Shown in pieces: positions 1-5,322 of a stretch of DNA of 5,322 nt. The notes under the pieces were generated by a model that did no database searches, had not been told where the DNA came from, and worked only from the letters and a program-made list of their open reading frames with translations. The stretch is taken from positions 29,781-35,102 of the forward strand of contig MENB01000174.1 in assembly GCA_001768125.1 (NCBI GenBank), read 5' to 3'. Both the position numbers and the translations under genes were made by a program. The stretch's first letter is position 1; every line of letters starts with the position of its first letter. This stretch comes from Armatimonadetes bacterium RBG_19FT_COMBO_69_19 (GTDB taxonomy: Bacteria > Sysuimicrobiota > Sysuimicrobiia > Sysuimicrobiales > Kaftiobacteriaceae).

Positions 1-294
1 CAGGAGCGGGTTCTCGATGTAGATGCTGCGCTCAAACAGCCCTGAGGCGAATCCGACCACCAGCTTGGTGAGCCCGTTGACGCCGAGCGGCCCCCCGCTC
101 AGCAGGTCCTGCAGGAGCCCCCCGGCCAGCCCCACCGCTGCACCGGACTCAGCCCCCCGCAGGATGCCGACCGCCACCGCGATCGGCAGCAACGGGTCCA
201 GGATCGCCCCTGAAATCTCGACACGCGCCAGCCACGCTCCGTGCACGAGCCCGACTGCGACCAGCAGGCCGCTGTAGATGAGCGCCCTGTTCAC
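1..294 (-). CDS. mreD: Rod shape-determining protein MreD, N-terminal 98 residues (cut by left edge)
   Basis: This is the integral membrane subunit of the MreBCD elongation complex, which links cytoplasmic MreB filaments to the wall synthesis enzymes. I read it from a GTG at 294-292 whose bases overlap the mreC TGA (sequence GTGA, 4-bp overlap), so translation is probably coupled. The frame stays open to base 1, giving 98 residues; MreD is usually about 160-180, so the C-terminal third or more lies outside. The translation starts MNRALIYSGLLVAVGLVHG, a first membrane segment. A second hydrophobic stretch (LDPLLPIAVAVGILRG) follows, then the family-typical GLAGGLLQDLLSGGPLGVN and a third segment (LTKLVVGFASGLFERS). 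The pattern of Gly-rich helix, LLQDLLSG and LGVNxLTKLxVGFxxG is what I know from MreD. Position directly after mreC supports the call. The start could only be judged from the overlap, since no ATG is nearby. Confidence 0.9.
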   Translation of the reverse strand, partial: MNRALIYSGLLVAVGLVHGAWLARVEISGAILDPLLPIAVAVGILRGAESGAAVGLAGGLLQDLLSGGPLGVNGLTKLVVGFASGLFERSIYIENPLL

Positions 295-1115
295 TGCCGC
301 GGCAGGAGGACCAGCAACTCCTCGAGCCGGCCCAGCTGCGCCGCCGGTTCCACCTCGGCTTCCTGCAGCAGCGCTCCCTCCTCTCGTACCACGGTCATGA
401 TCCGTCCCACGACCAGGCCGCGGGGGAACACCCCGCCCAGCCCGGAGGTGACCAGCAGATCGCCCGCCTCCACCCGCGCCGCGCGCGACAGGTACTTGAG
501 GTGGAGACGTTCCATGCCCCGTCCTTCGACGACGGCCGCGTCGCGCGAGTCCTGCACCAGCACGCCGACGGCGCTCCGCGCGTCGGCGATCAGCAGCACA
601 CGCGAGGCGAACGGGGTCACCTCGATCACCCGTCCCACCACGCCGTCGGGGGTGACCACCGGCGCGTTGCGCGCCAGCCCATCCCGGCTGCCGCGGTCGA
701 TGACCAGCGTGCTGAACCAGCGGCTCGGATCGCGGCCGATCACGCGGGCCGCCACGCCGTGGTAACTCACCTGCGCCCGCAGTTGCAGCAGCCGCTCCAG
801 CCGCTCCGTCGCCGCGGCGGCCTCGCGCAGGCCGGCCACCTCGCGGTTGAGGCCATCCACCTGGGCGCGCAGCCGCGCGTTCTCCACCCGCAGCCGCCCG
901 ATCTCGGTGAAGCGCTCCCAGACCTGCCCGATCCCGTCGGCGAGCCGGACCATCCCCGCCTGCACGGGCAGCAGCACGGTCAGGATCGCCGTCCCGACCG
1001 CCCCCACCTCGCGCCGATCGGCGGTCCGGGTCTGACTGCTCAGCAGCACCAGGGTGAACAGCACGAGCACGAGGAAGATCGCGATGCGCCGCCGCGCGAG
1101 GAGGAGCTCGCTCAC
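291..1115 (-). CDS. mreC: Rod shape-determining protein MreC
   Basis: MreC is a bitopic membrane protein with a large extracytoplasmic domain that bridges MreB/MreD to the elongation penicillin-binding proteins. The product is 274 residues, within the usual range. It has a short basic N-terminus (ARRR, residues 7-10), one membrane anchor (about 11-27), and a coiled coil (about 66-115; EIGRLRVENARLRAQVDGLN and following leucine-spaced heptads). The MreC beta-barrel core follows: VIGRDPSRWFSTLVIDRGSR at about 125-144, DGVVGRVIEV at 157-166 and GDLLVTSGLGGVFPRGLVVGRI at 218-239. The start is GTG at 1115-1113, five bases after the mreB stop. A GGAGG lying inside the last mreB codons (CGGAGGTTGTAG), about 11 bases upstream of the GTG, is the likely ribosome binding site. 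The gene ends in a 4-bp overlap with mreD. Confidence 0.96.
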   Translation of the reverse strand: MSELLLARRRIAIFLVLVLFTLVLLSSQTRTADRREVGAVGTAILTVLLPVQAGMVRLADGIGQVWERFTEIGRLRVENARLRAQVDGLNREVAGLREAAAATERLERLLQLRAQVSYHGVAARVIGRDPSRWFSTLVIDRGSRDGLARNAPVVTPDGVVGRVIEVTPFASRVLLIADARSAVGVLVQDSRDAAVVEGRGMERLHLKYLSRAARVEAGDLLVTSGLGGVFPRGLVVGRIMTVVREEGALLQEAEVEPAAQLGRLEELLVLLPRQ

Positions 1116-1120
1116 ACCGG

Positions 1121-2182
<1,062 letters not shown>

Positions 2183-2184
2183 TC

Positions 2185-2209
2185 ATCATACCCTACCCCC
2201 CCGTTGCAA
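2185..2209 (-). promoter_or_regulatory. Possible weak promoter for mreB
   Basis: Read on the minus strand, TATGAT at 2190-2185 matches five of six bases of the sigma70 -10 box, and transcription would begin near 2178, about 20 bases before the mreB ATG. The best -35-like hexamer, TTGCAA at 2209-2204, is only 13 bases away, shorter than the usual 16-18, and there is no TG extension before the -10. A G7 run (plus-strand C at 2196-2202) fills the spacer. It is suggestive only; readthrough from radC is the alternative. Confidence 0.25.
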
Positions 2210-2223
2210 GTCCGCAGCGCGTG

Positions 2224-2251
2224 CGGCCGCGCCCGCATCGCGGGCGCGCCG
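2224..2251 (-). terminator. GC-rich hairpin just after radC, terminator-like but without a T tract
   Basis: Bases 2228-2236 and 2240-2248 form a perfect 9-bp G/C stem with a three-base loop. A single bulged C at 2227 allows three more pairs (2224-2226 with 2249-2251). The structure starts two bases beyond the radC TAG. On the minus strand the following bases (CACGCGCTGCGGACTTGC) contain no run of T, so it is not a textbook intrinsic terminator. It may slow polymerase, protect the radC mRNA 3' end, or partly separate radC from mreB. The stem is certain; the function is inferred. Confidence 0.4.
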
Positions 2252-2252
2252 A

Positions 2253-2927
2253 CTAAGGAAACCCCTGCCGTTGTTCGCGAAGGCTCGTGAACGTCCTCTC
2301 GCCGATGATCAGATGGTCCAGGACCTCGATCCCCACCAGATGACCCGCGGCGCGCAACTGCTCGGTGATCAGGACGTCGTCCCGGCTGGGCTCGGGGTGG
2401 CCGGACGGGTGGTTGTGCACCAGGATCACCGCCGCGGCGCTGCGCCGGATCGCGTCCTTGAACACCTCGCGGGGGTGGACGGGCGCCGAGGCCAGCCCAC
2501 CCACGGAGACGTCCACGACGTCCAGGATCTCGTGGCGGGTGTTGAGGAGGATCACCCGGAAGTGCTCGCGGTCGAGCCGGCGCATCGGCGCGCACACCGC
2601 CGCGGCATCGGCGGCCGAGCGGACGACGCGCCGGGCGGGCGCGGGCTCGACGACCCGCCGGCCCAGCTCGATGGCGGCCAGAACCTGGAGCGCGCGCACC
2701 TCACCCACCCCGGCAACGGTCGTGACCTCTTCCAGCGGGGCGGCGGCCAGGCTGGGGAGCGATCCAAAGTGACGGAGCAGGCGGGTGCCGATCTCGAGGG
2801 CCGAAGCCGCTCGCGTGCCCGTGCCGATGACGACCGCGAGGAGTTCGGCCGGGGAGAGCGCGTCGGCCCCCCGGGCCCGGAGGCGTTCGCGGGGGCGCAG
2901 TTCGGTTGGCAGCTGCTTGATGCTCAC
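2253..2927 (-). CDS. radC: RadC family protein (JAMM/MPN+ domain, UPF0758)
   Basis: I place the start at GTG 2927, giving 224 residues, the usual family size. The product then opens VSIKQLPTELRPRERL, matching the conserved RadC N-terminus. Residues 1 to about 95 are the UPF0758 N-terminal domain with ALSPAELLAVVIGTGT (24-39) and a helix-hairpin-helix-like segment VAGVGEVRALQVLAAIELG (71-89). The C-terminal JAMM domain holds HPREVFKDAI (151-160, Glu154) and HNHPSGHPEPSRDD (171-184), giving the metal-ligand pattern H171-x-H173...S181-x-x-D184. A metalloprotease or nuclease-like activity is proposed from the fold, but the cellular role is unsettled; the old DNA-repair assignment has not held up. 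A TTG at 2990 in the same frame would add 21 residues with no family support, and those bases look like the -35 box of a promoter. No clear Shine-Dalgarno precedes the GTG, so the exact start is less sure than the identity. mreB follows. Confidence 0.93.
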   Translation of the reverse strand: MSIKQLPTELRPRERLRARGADALSPAELLAVVIGTGTRAASALEIGTRLLRHFGSLPSLAAAPLEEVTTVAGVGEVRALQVLAAIELGRRVVEPAPARRVVRSAADAAAVCAPMRRLDREHFRVILLNTRHEILDVVDVSVGGLASAPVHPREVFKDAIRRSAAAVILVHNHPSGHPEPSRDDVLITEQLRAAGHLVGIEVLDHLIIGERTFTSLREQRQGFP

Positions 2928-2961
2928 GAGGGGACGCGTGGATCTGTCGTCAGCCGGGACA

Positions 2962-2990
2962 AGTATACGGCCGGTTGCCGGAGGCTTCAA
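2962..2990 (-). promoter_or_regulatory. Sigma70-type promoter for radC (and perhaps mreBCD)
   Basis: On the minus strand, TTGAAG (2990-2985, four of six consensus bases including TTGA) is followed by exactly 17 bases and then TATACT (2967-2962, five of six). Predicted transcription start is near 2955, leaving a leader of about 28 bases before the GTG at 2927. It sits in the 104-base gap between DUF4321 and radC, where a promoter is expected. The hexamers and spacing are seen directly; activity is inferred. Confidence 0.55.
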
Positions 2991-3031
2991 TGCGGCTGGC
3001 GTCCCTCGCTTGGGTCATTCGCCGGAGGCGA

Positions 3032-3301
3032 CTACTGCAGCAGCCGAAAGATCCAGATGGCGATGATGATGCCAATCGGCACGGCGAGGTTCAGGCGGAA
3101 CGTGAACCCGAGCGTGAAGGTGAAGAACTTGAGATCAACCGTGAAGGGAGGATCGACCCCGACGTGGAGGTCGCGGGAGAGAAACGCGAGGCCGGGGTAG
3201 CCGACGAGGGCCTCCCCGATCACGATGCCGAGGATCGCCCCCAGGCTGACCACAACGACCAGCATCCACCACGGGTTGCGTACCCGCCTACCCGACCGCA
3301 T
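3032..3301 (-). CDS. DUF4321 small two-TM membrane protein
   Basis: The product is 89 residues. It has a basic N-terminus (RSGRRVRNPWW), a first membrane segment at about 12-32 (MLVVVVSLGAILGIVIGEAL), a central extracytoplasmic or interfacial region with DPPFTVDLKFFTFTLGF (50-66), and a second membrane segment at about 69-88 ending FRLLQ. This layout, including NPWW followed by a Gly-rich helix containing GxxxGxxxGE, the (P)xTxDLxxxxxTxGF centre and LNLAxxIGIIIA, fits my memory of DUF4321, a family found mainly in Bacillota and often encoded near maf, radC and mreB. Function is unknown. Start ATG 3301 is preceded by GGGAAAGGG, a modest ribosome binding site. tatC ends 61 bases upstream and radC begins 104 bases downstream. 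The conserved neighbourhood hints at an envelope or cell-shape link, which is inference only. Confidence 0.8.
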   Translation of the reverse strand: MRSGRRVRNPWWMLVVVVSLGAILGIVIGEALVGYPGLAFLSRDLHVGVDPPFTVDLKFFTFTLGFTFRLNLAVPIGIIIAIWIFRLLQ

Positions 3302-3362
3302 CCCTTTCCCGCCGCGTCGAGATGGGCTGCGGCCGCCTTCCGCCGCCGCCAGGAGTGGGGTT

Positions 3363-4094
3363 TCAGTCTGCCGGAAGCGATTCCTGCCTTGGACGCGACG
3401 GAGCGAACGCCCGCGCCACCCAGATGCTCACCTCGTACAGCAGATATGTGGGCACGGCCATCATGGCCTGCGAGACCACGTCCCCGCCGGGCGTGAGGAC
3501 CGCGGAGAGGACGACGATCCCGAGCAGCGCGTACCGCCGGCCCCGGGCAAGGCTGGCCGGTGTGACGATCCCGAGTCGTGCCAGAAAGAGGATAACAACG
3601 GGAAGCTGGAAAACGAGCCCGAACGCGAGCACGAAGGCCGTCGCAAACGACGTATACGCTCCGATCGAGATCATCGGCACCAGGGCCTCGGTTTGGTAGC
3701 TCAACAGGAAGCGCACACCCACGGGCAGGATGGCGAAGAACGCGAACGCAGCGCCGCCGAGGAACAGGAGCAGCGAGAACGGCAGCAGCGACATGGTGGA
3801 CCGCCGCTCCTTCGGCGTGAGGCCCACCGACACGAAGCGCCAGACCTGGAGGAGCACGACCGGCAGGCTGAGCAGCACCCCGGCGAGGGCCGCCACCTTC
3901 ACCCGGACGAAGAAGGCCTCGGTGGGGGCGAGGAAGACTACCGACCCGACCGGCCGGATGAGGACGCGCAGGATCGACTCCACGAACAGGAATGACACGA
4001 CGGTGCCGATCGCGAAGGCGGCGATCGCGAAGAGGAGGCGCCGGCGCAGCTCCTCGAGGTGCTCGATGATCGTCATCGGGCGGTCTTCCATCAT
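3363..4094 (-). CDS. tatC: Sec-independent protein translocase subunit TatC
   Basis: TatC is the six-TM receptor of the twin-arginine translocase that recognises Tat signal peptides and recruits TatA to export folded proteins. The product is 243 residues, typical length. Visible family marks: cytoplasmic N-terminal EHLEELRRRLL (11-21), FLAPTEAFFVRVKVA (54-68), LTPKERR (92-98, Glu97 corresponding to the conserved Glu of the first cytoplasmic loop), TTM-like hydrophobic segments thereafter, and SAVLTPGGDVVSQAMMAVPTYLLYEVSI (197-224) near the C-terminus. The last stretch APSRPRQESLPAD is a short polar tail. Two ATG codons lie in tandem at 4094 and 4091, with GAGGAG one or four bases upstream respectively; the second may be the true start, and a third ATG at 4076 also fits the family N-terminus. 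No promoter is visible in the 27 bases after the upstream hairpin, so expression probably depends on readthrough from tatA. Confidence 0.96.
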   Translation of the reverse strand: MMEDRPMTIIEHLEELRRRLLFAIAAFAIGTVVSFLFVESILRVLIRPVGSVVFLAPTEAFFVRVKVAALAGVLLSLPVVLLQVWRFVSVGLTPKERRSTMSLLPFSLLLFLGGAAFAFFAILPVGVRFLLSYQTEALVPMISIGAYTSFATAFVLAFGLVFQLPVVILFLARLGIVTPASLARGRRYALLGIVVLSAVLTPGGDVVSQAMMAVPTYLLYEVSIWVARAFAPSRPRQESLPAD

Positions 4095-4121
4095 GCTCCT
4101 CGCGTCTCAGCCCTCCGACAC

Positions 4122-4164
4122 AAAAGAAGTTGGATGGCCAGAGGCTCCGGCTCCGCCATCCAAC
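4122..4164 (-). terminator. Intrinsic-terminator-like hairpin between tatA and tatC
   Basis: GTTGGATGGC at 4129-4138 and GCCATCCAAC at 4155-4164 are a perfect 10-bp inverted repeat with 16 bases between the arms. Three further pairs are possible inside (GAG 4153-4151 with CTC 4143-4141). On the minus strand the stem is followed by TTCTTTT. It begins 16 bases after the tatA stop and ends about 27 bases before the tatC ATG. The stem plus T-rich tail fits a moderate rho-independent terminator or attenuator; the long loop and interrupted T tract suggest it leaks. Confidence 0.65.
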
Positions 4165-4180
4165 CCCATGCGTCAGCGAG

Positions 4181-4363
4181 CTATGTGCGCTTTTCGGGGG
4201 TCGTGGACTTCTCGACCTCGTTCTCGGCGTCGCGGACGGCGCCCCGGAACTCCCGGATGGCGCGCCCCATCGCCCCACCGATCCCCGCCAGACGCGCCGG
4301 TCCGAAGATCAGCAGCGCGATGATGAGGATCACCATCAGTTCCGGCCAGCCGATGTTGGGCAT
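4181..4363 (-). CDS. tatA: Twin-arginine translocase subunit TatA (TatA/E family)
   Basis: TatA is the pore-forming or membrane-destabilising subunit of the Tat system, which assembles in many copies around TatC. The 60-residue product shows the whole family plan: short periplasmic start MPNIGWPELMVI with Glu8, a single membrane helix (about 7-20), the FGPARL hinge (20-25, with the hallmark F20-G21-P22), an amphipathic helix IGGAMGRAIREFRGAV (28-43), and a charged tail. The tail is short, placing it with compact TatA/TatE or TatAy proteins rather than TatB. Start ATG 4363 has a strong GGAGG six bases upstream. A perfect TATAAT lies 18 bases before the ATG. A terminator-like hairpin follows the stop. 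With no TatB nearby, the protein may serve both TatA and TatB roles, as in many Gram-positive bacteria; a tatB elsewhere cannot be excluded. Confidence 0.95.
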   Translation of the reverse strand: MPNIGWPELMVILIIALLIFGPARLAGIGGAMGRAIREFRGAVRDAENEVEKSTTPEKRT

Positions 4364-4381
4364 GCCCCACCTCCACAGCTG

Positions 4382-4390
4382 ATTATAGCA
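4382..4390 (-). promoter_or_regulatory. Extended -10 promoter for tatA
   Basis: The minus strand reads TGCTATAAT at 4390-4382: a consensus TATAAT (4387-4382) with the TG dinucleotide of an extended -10 element. The -35 region about 17 bases upstream (TCGCCC) does not match TTGACA, as is common for extended -10 promoters. The predicted start near 4376-4374 leaves a very short leader of about 11-13 bases that still contains the GGAGG of tatA. It lies between the stop of the 84-residue gene and tatA. It is strong by sequence in such GC-rich DNA, but untested. Confidence 0.55.
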
Positions 4391-4413
4391 TCGCCGAGGA
4401 GACGGGGCGACGC
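4388..4413 (-). repeat. Imperfect inverted repeat abutting the tatA -10 box
   Basis: On the minus strand GCGTCGCC (4413-4406) and GGCGATGC (4395-4388) pair over eight positions with one G-U wobble, around a 10-base loop. The dyad begins two bases after the stop of the 84-residue gene and ends directly against TATAAT. It could be a 3'-end hairpin of the upstream transcript (there is no T run) or an operator-like site within the tatA promoter. A stem of this length can arise by chance in GC-rich DNA. Confidence 0.3.
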
Positions 4414-4414
4414 A

Positions 4415-4669
4415 TCACCGGGGCGAGTCCACGGGGGCTTTCTTCAGCCGGTTCCGGACCGAGAACACGAGACCGGCGAGCGCGCCCGCCGCCGCGGCCG
4501 TGGCCCATCCGGGGGTCGTGCGCAGGATCCGGCTCACCTGATCGGGGATCTCCCCGGCCTGCATGGTGCTCACGGCGGGGCGCCGGAACGTCTGCTTCAA
4601 AGACAGCAGATCGGCGGCGATCTGCTCCCGCAGGCGAGTCGCCTCGGGATGGTCGTGCGCGTGCGTCAT
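4415..4669 (-). CDS. Hypothetical 84-residue one-TM protein (weakly YqjD/DUF3618-like)
   Basis: I do not recognise this gene with certainty. From ATG 4669 the product starts MTHAHDHPEATRLREQIAAD, a charged helix-forming region with three histidines. A further segment LLSLKQTFRRP, then DQVSRILRTTPGW, and one short membrane helix (about 54-70, WATAAAAGALAGLVFSV) follow, ending in the basic tail RNRLKKAPVDSPR. The ATG overlaps the stop of the preceding gene (ATGA) and is preceded by GGAGGAGCGGCG, so it is probably translated in coupling with it. A longer reading from 4744 would lie entirely over the upstream gene and is unlikely. Layout (charged helix, then C-terminal anchor) and its place directly after a YqjE/DUF1469 gene resemble the YqjD or DUF3618 type of membrane-anchored small proteins, some ribosome-associated in enterobacteria; this is an analogy, not a homology claim. 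Confidence 0.75.
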   Translation of the reverse strand: MTHAHDHPEATRLREQIAADLLSLKQTFRRPAVSTMQAGEIPDQVSRILRTTPGWATAAAAGALAGLVFSVRNRLKKAPVDSPR

Positions 4670-5064
4670 CGCCGCTCCTCCAGACGCTCCCGGATGGCCT
4701 CCCAGTCCGCTTTCAGGTCCTGGGGGAGGCTGGGTCCCTTCCACCGGAGCCGGCTGCGGGCGAACAGGAACAGTCCGCCCACGGCGACGAGCATCACCGC
4801 CAGGACGATCCCGGCGGCGGCCCAGGCCGGCAGGTACATCGAGAGGATGAGGACCACCATCGTGATGAGCACCGGCAGGGCGAGCAGGGCCAGCACGATC
4901 GCGGCGAGACCGAACGCCGCCCCCATCGCGAGACCGCGGAAGGAGCTCTTCACGTCGGCCCGGGCGTCCTGGAACCGCAGCCGCAGCAGAGCCGCGACGT
5001 TCTGAGCGATCCGTCCCACCCGCGCGCCGGCGCCGACCGGCGCCCCGTCGGTCTGCGTACTCAT
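4666..5064 (-). CDS. Phage holin family protein (DUF1469 / YqjE-like), two-TM membrane protein
   Basis: The product is 132 residues. It has a polar N-terminus, then VGRIAQNVAALLRLRFQDARADVKSSF (16-42), an amphipathic helix of the kind that precedes the membrane hairpin in this family. Two membrane segments follow (about 46-75 and 80-102; AAFGLAAIVLALLALPVLITMVVL and AAGIVLAVMLVAVGGLFLFA). The C-terminal tail is charged, KGPSLPQDLKADWEAIRERLEERR, with the LKxDxExIxERL pattern typical of DUF1469 (actinobacteriophage holin superfamily III, E. coli YqjE). Despite the name, chromosomal members are not known lysis proteins; their job is unclear and probably structural or stress-related at the inner membrane. 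Start ATG 5064 has GGAGG five bases upstream. It follows the SDR-like gene by 28 bases and overlaps the next gene by 4 bases, so these three are probably one operon. There is no sign of a prophage around it. Confidence 0.8.
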   Translation of the reverse strand: MSTQTDGAPVGAGARVGRIAQNVAALLRLRFQDARADVKSSFRGLAMGAAFGLAAIVLALLALPVLITMVVLILSMYLPAWAAAGIVLAVMLVAVGGLFLFARSRLRWKGPSLPQDLKADWEAIRERLEERR

Positions 5065-5093
5065 GCCGTCCTCCCGTGGATGAAATCCTCCAT
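5061..5093 (-). other. Possible 10-codon linker ORF between the SDR-like and YqjE-like genes
   Basis: The TAA of the SDR-like gene shares its last A with an ATG (TAATG). That ATG opens MEDFIHGRTA and stops at a TGA overlapping the ATG of the YqjE-like gene (ATGA). A GAGGGAG lies about eight bases before the first ATG. The small frame thus spans the whole gap and covers the downstream ribosome binding site GGGAGG. It may carry ribosomes across the gap to couple translation, or be chance; a 28-base gap gives limited room for significance. Confidence 0.25.
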
Positions 5094-5322
5094 TAGGCTT
5101 TCTCCCTCGAAGGGGTCAGCGCCTCGCGTAATGCCTGCTCCACCGGACGCAGCCGGAGACCAAAGGTACGGACCGCCGGCGCCGGATCGCAGAGGTTGTC
5201 GACGAGCAGAGCGTCGGCCTCGTCCCGCGTGATGGGGGGGTCGGGCAGGAGCGCGAATGCCGCCACCAGTCGTTGGGCGAGTGGATCCGGGAGATGCAAC
5301 AGGAGGCGGCGCAAGCCCAGCA
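5093..5322 (-). CDS. C-terminal end of an NDUFA9-like atypical SDR / NAD(P)-binding protein (cut by right edge)
   Basis: Only the last 75 full codons are in the window; the frame is open at base 5322. The visible part reads LGLRRLLLHLPDPLAQRLVAAFALLPDPPITRDEADALL, then VDNLCDPAPAVRTFGLRLRPVEQALREAL and the short tail TPSREKA, ending at TAA 5095-5093. The string PDPPITRDxxxxLLxDNxCDP...FGLxxxPxExxLRxxL is characteristic, in my memory, of the C-terminus of bacterial proteins annotated as complex I NDUFA9 subunit family or NAD(P)H-binding epimerase/nucleoside-diphosphate-sugar epimerase-like proteins. These have an N-terminal Rossmann fold with a GxxGxxG motif that would lie outside the window. 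Substrate unknown. The identity rests on the C-terminal region only and would be settled by the missing half. Confidence 0.65.
   Translation of the reverse strand, partial: LGLRRLLLHLPDPLAQRLVAAFALLPDPPITRDEADALLVDNLCDPAPAVRTFGLRLRPVEQALREALTPSREKA

Noticed and set aside
3019..3031. Small hairpin (5-bp stem, 3-base loop) just after the DUF4321 stop
   Set aside because: It is too short and has no T tract; such stems are frequent by chance at this base composition.
3302..3362. Intergenic stretch between tatC and DUF4321, with a GCGGCCGC palindrome
   Set aside because: I found no credible promoter hexamers or terminator; the palindrome is short and expected in GC-rich DNA.
3225..3995. Plus-strand open frame (256 codons) antisense to tatC
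   Set aside because: The product is rich in Glu, Arg and His in repeats typical of reversed membrane-protein codons; tatC on the other strand is unambiguous.
3220..4278. Minus-strand 352-codon open frame overlapping tatA, tatC and DUF4321 in another frame
   Set aside because: It is Arg/Pro/Gly-rich and crosses the terminator-like hairpin and three real genes; it is a frame shadow.
4670..4744. 25-residue N-terminal extension of the 84-residue gene
   Set aside because: It lies wholly over the preceding gene and is Gly/Pro-rich. The ATG at 4669 has a strong GGAGGA and an ATGA junction.
4130..5005. Plus-strand 291-codon open frame opposite the small membrane-protein genes
   Set aside because: It is biased in composition and antisense to genes with good ribosome binding sites and 4-bp junctions.
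4666..5064. Holin-family label as evidence for a prophage or lysis module
   Set aside because: DUF1469 members are common chromosomal proteins, and no endolysin, integrase or structural phage gene is nearby.

Overview
The window is a compact, GC-rich (roughly two-thirds G+C) bacterial chromosome segment with every recognisable gene on the minus strand. It is read from the right edge (5322) to the left edge (1). It looks like core chromosomal housekeeping DNA. I see no transposase, integrase, CRISPR array, tRNA, rRNA or obvious phage module.

In transcription order the layout is as follows. (1) The C-terminal end of an NDUFA9-like atypical SDR/NAD(P)-binding protein (5322-5093). (2) A two-gene small-membrane-protein unit: a DUF1469/YqjE-type 'phage holin family' protein (5064-4666) and an 84-residue one-TM protein (4669-4415), joined by an ATGA overlap. 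(3) A minimal Tat translocase: tatA (4363-4181) with its own extended -10 promoter, then a terminator-like hairpin, then tatC (4094-3363). No tatB is present in the window. (4) A DUF4321 two-TM protein (3301-3032). (5) radC, with a good sigma70-type promoter and a start revised to GTG at 2927. (6) The rod-shape cluster mreB-mreC-mreD, with mreD cut by the left edge.

The radC-mreB-mreC-mreD order is classic for Bacillota and related Terrabacteria, and DUF4321 is a family I associate mainly with Bacillota. Together with a TatA/TatC pair lacking TatB, this suggests a high-GC Bacillota-like or neighbouring deep-branching, possibly uncultured lineage. This is an inference from gene content; I cannot name a taxon. 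The mre genes imply a rod-shaped cell with a peptidoglycan wall.

The genes share an envelope theme. MreBCD organises elongation of the lateral wall, TatAC exports folded proteins, and the YqjE-like protein, the 84-residue protein and DUF4321 are small membrane proteins of unknown or poorly known role. RadC is the exception, a JAMM-fold protein whose gene commonly sits beside mreB.

The less routine signals are regulatory: a 10-bp perfect inverted repeat with a T-rich tail between tatA and tatC, an extended -10 promoter for tatA abutting a dyad, a promoter whose -35 box coincides with an apparent TTG start of radC, and a 10-codon ORF linking the SDR-like gene to the YqjE-like gene by TAATG and ATGA junctions. 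I found no convincing previously undescribed multi-gene system.
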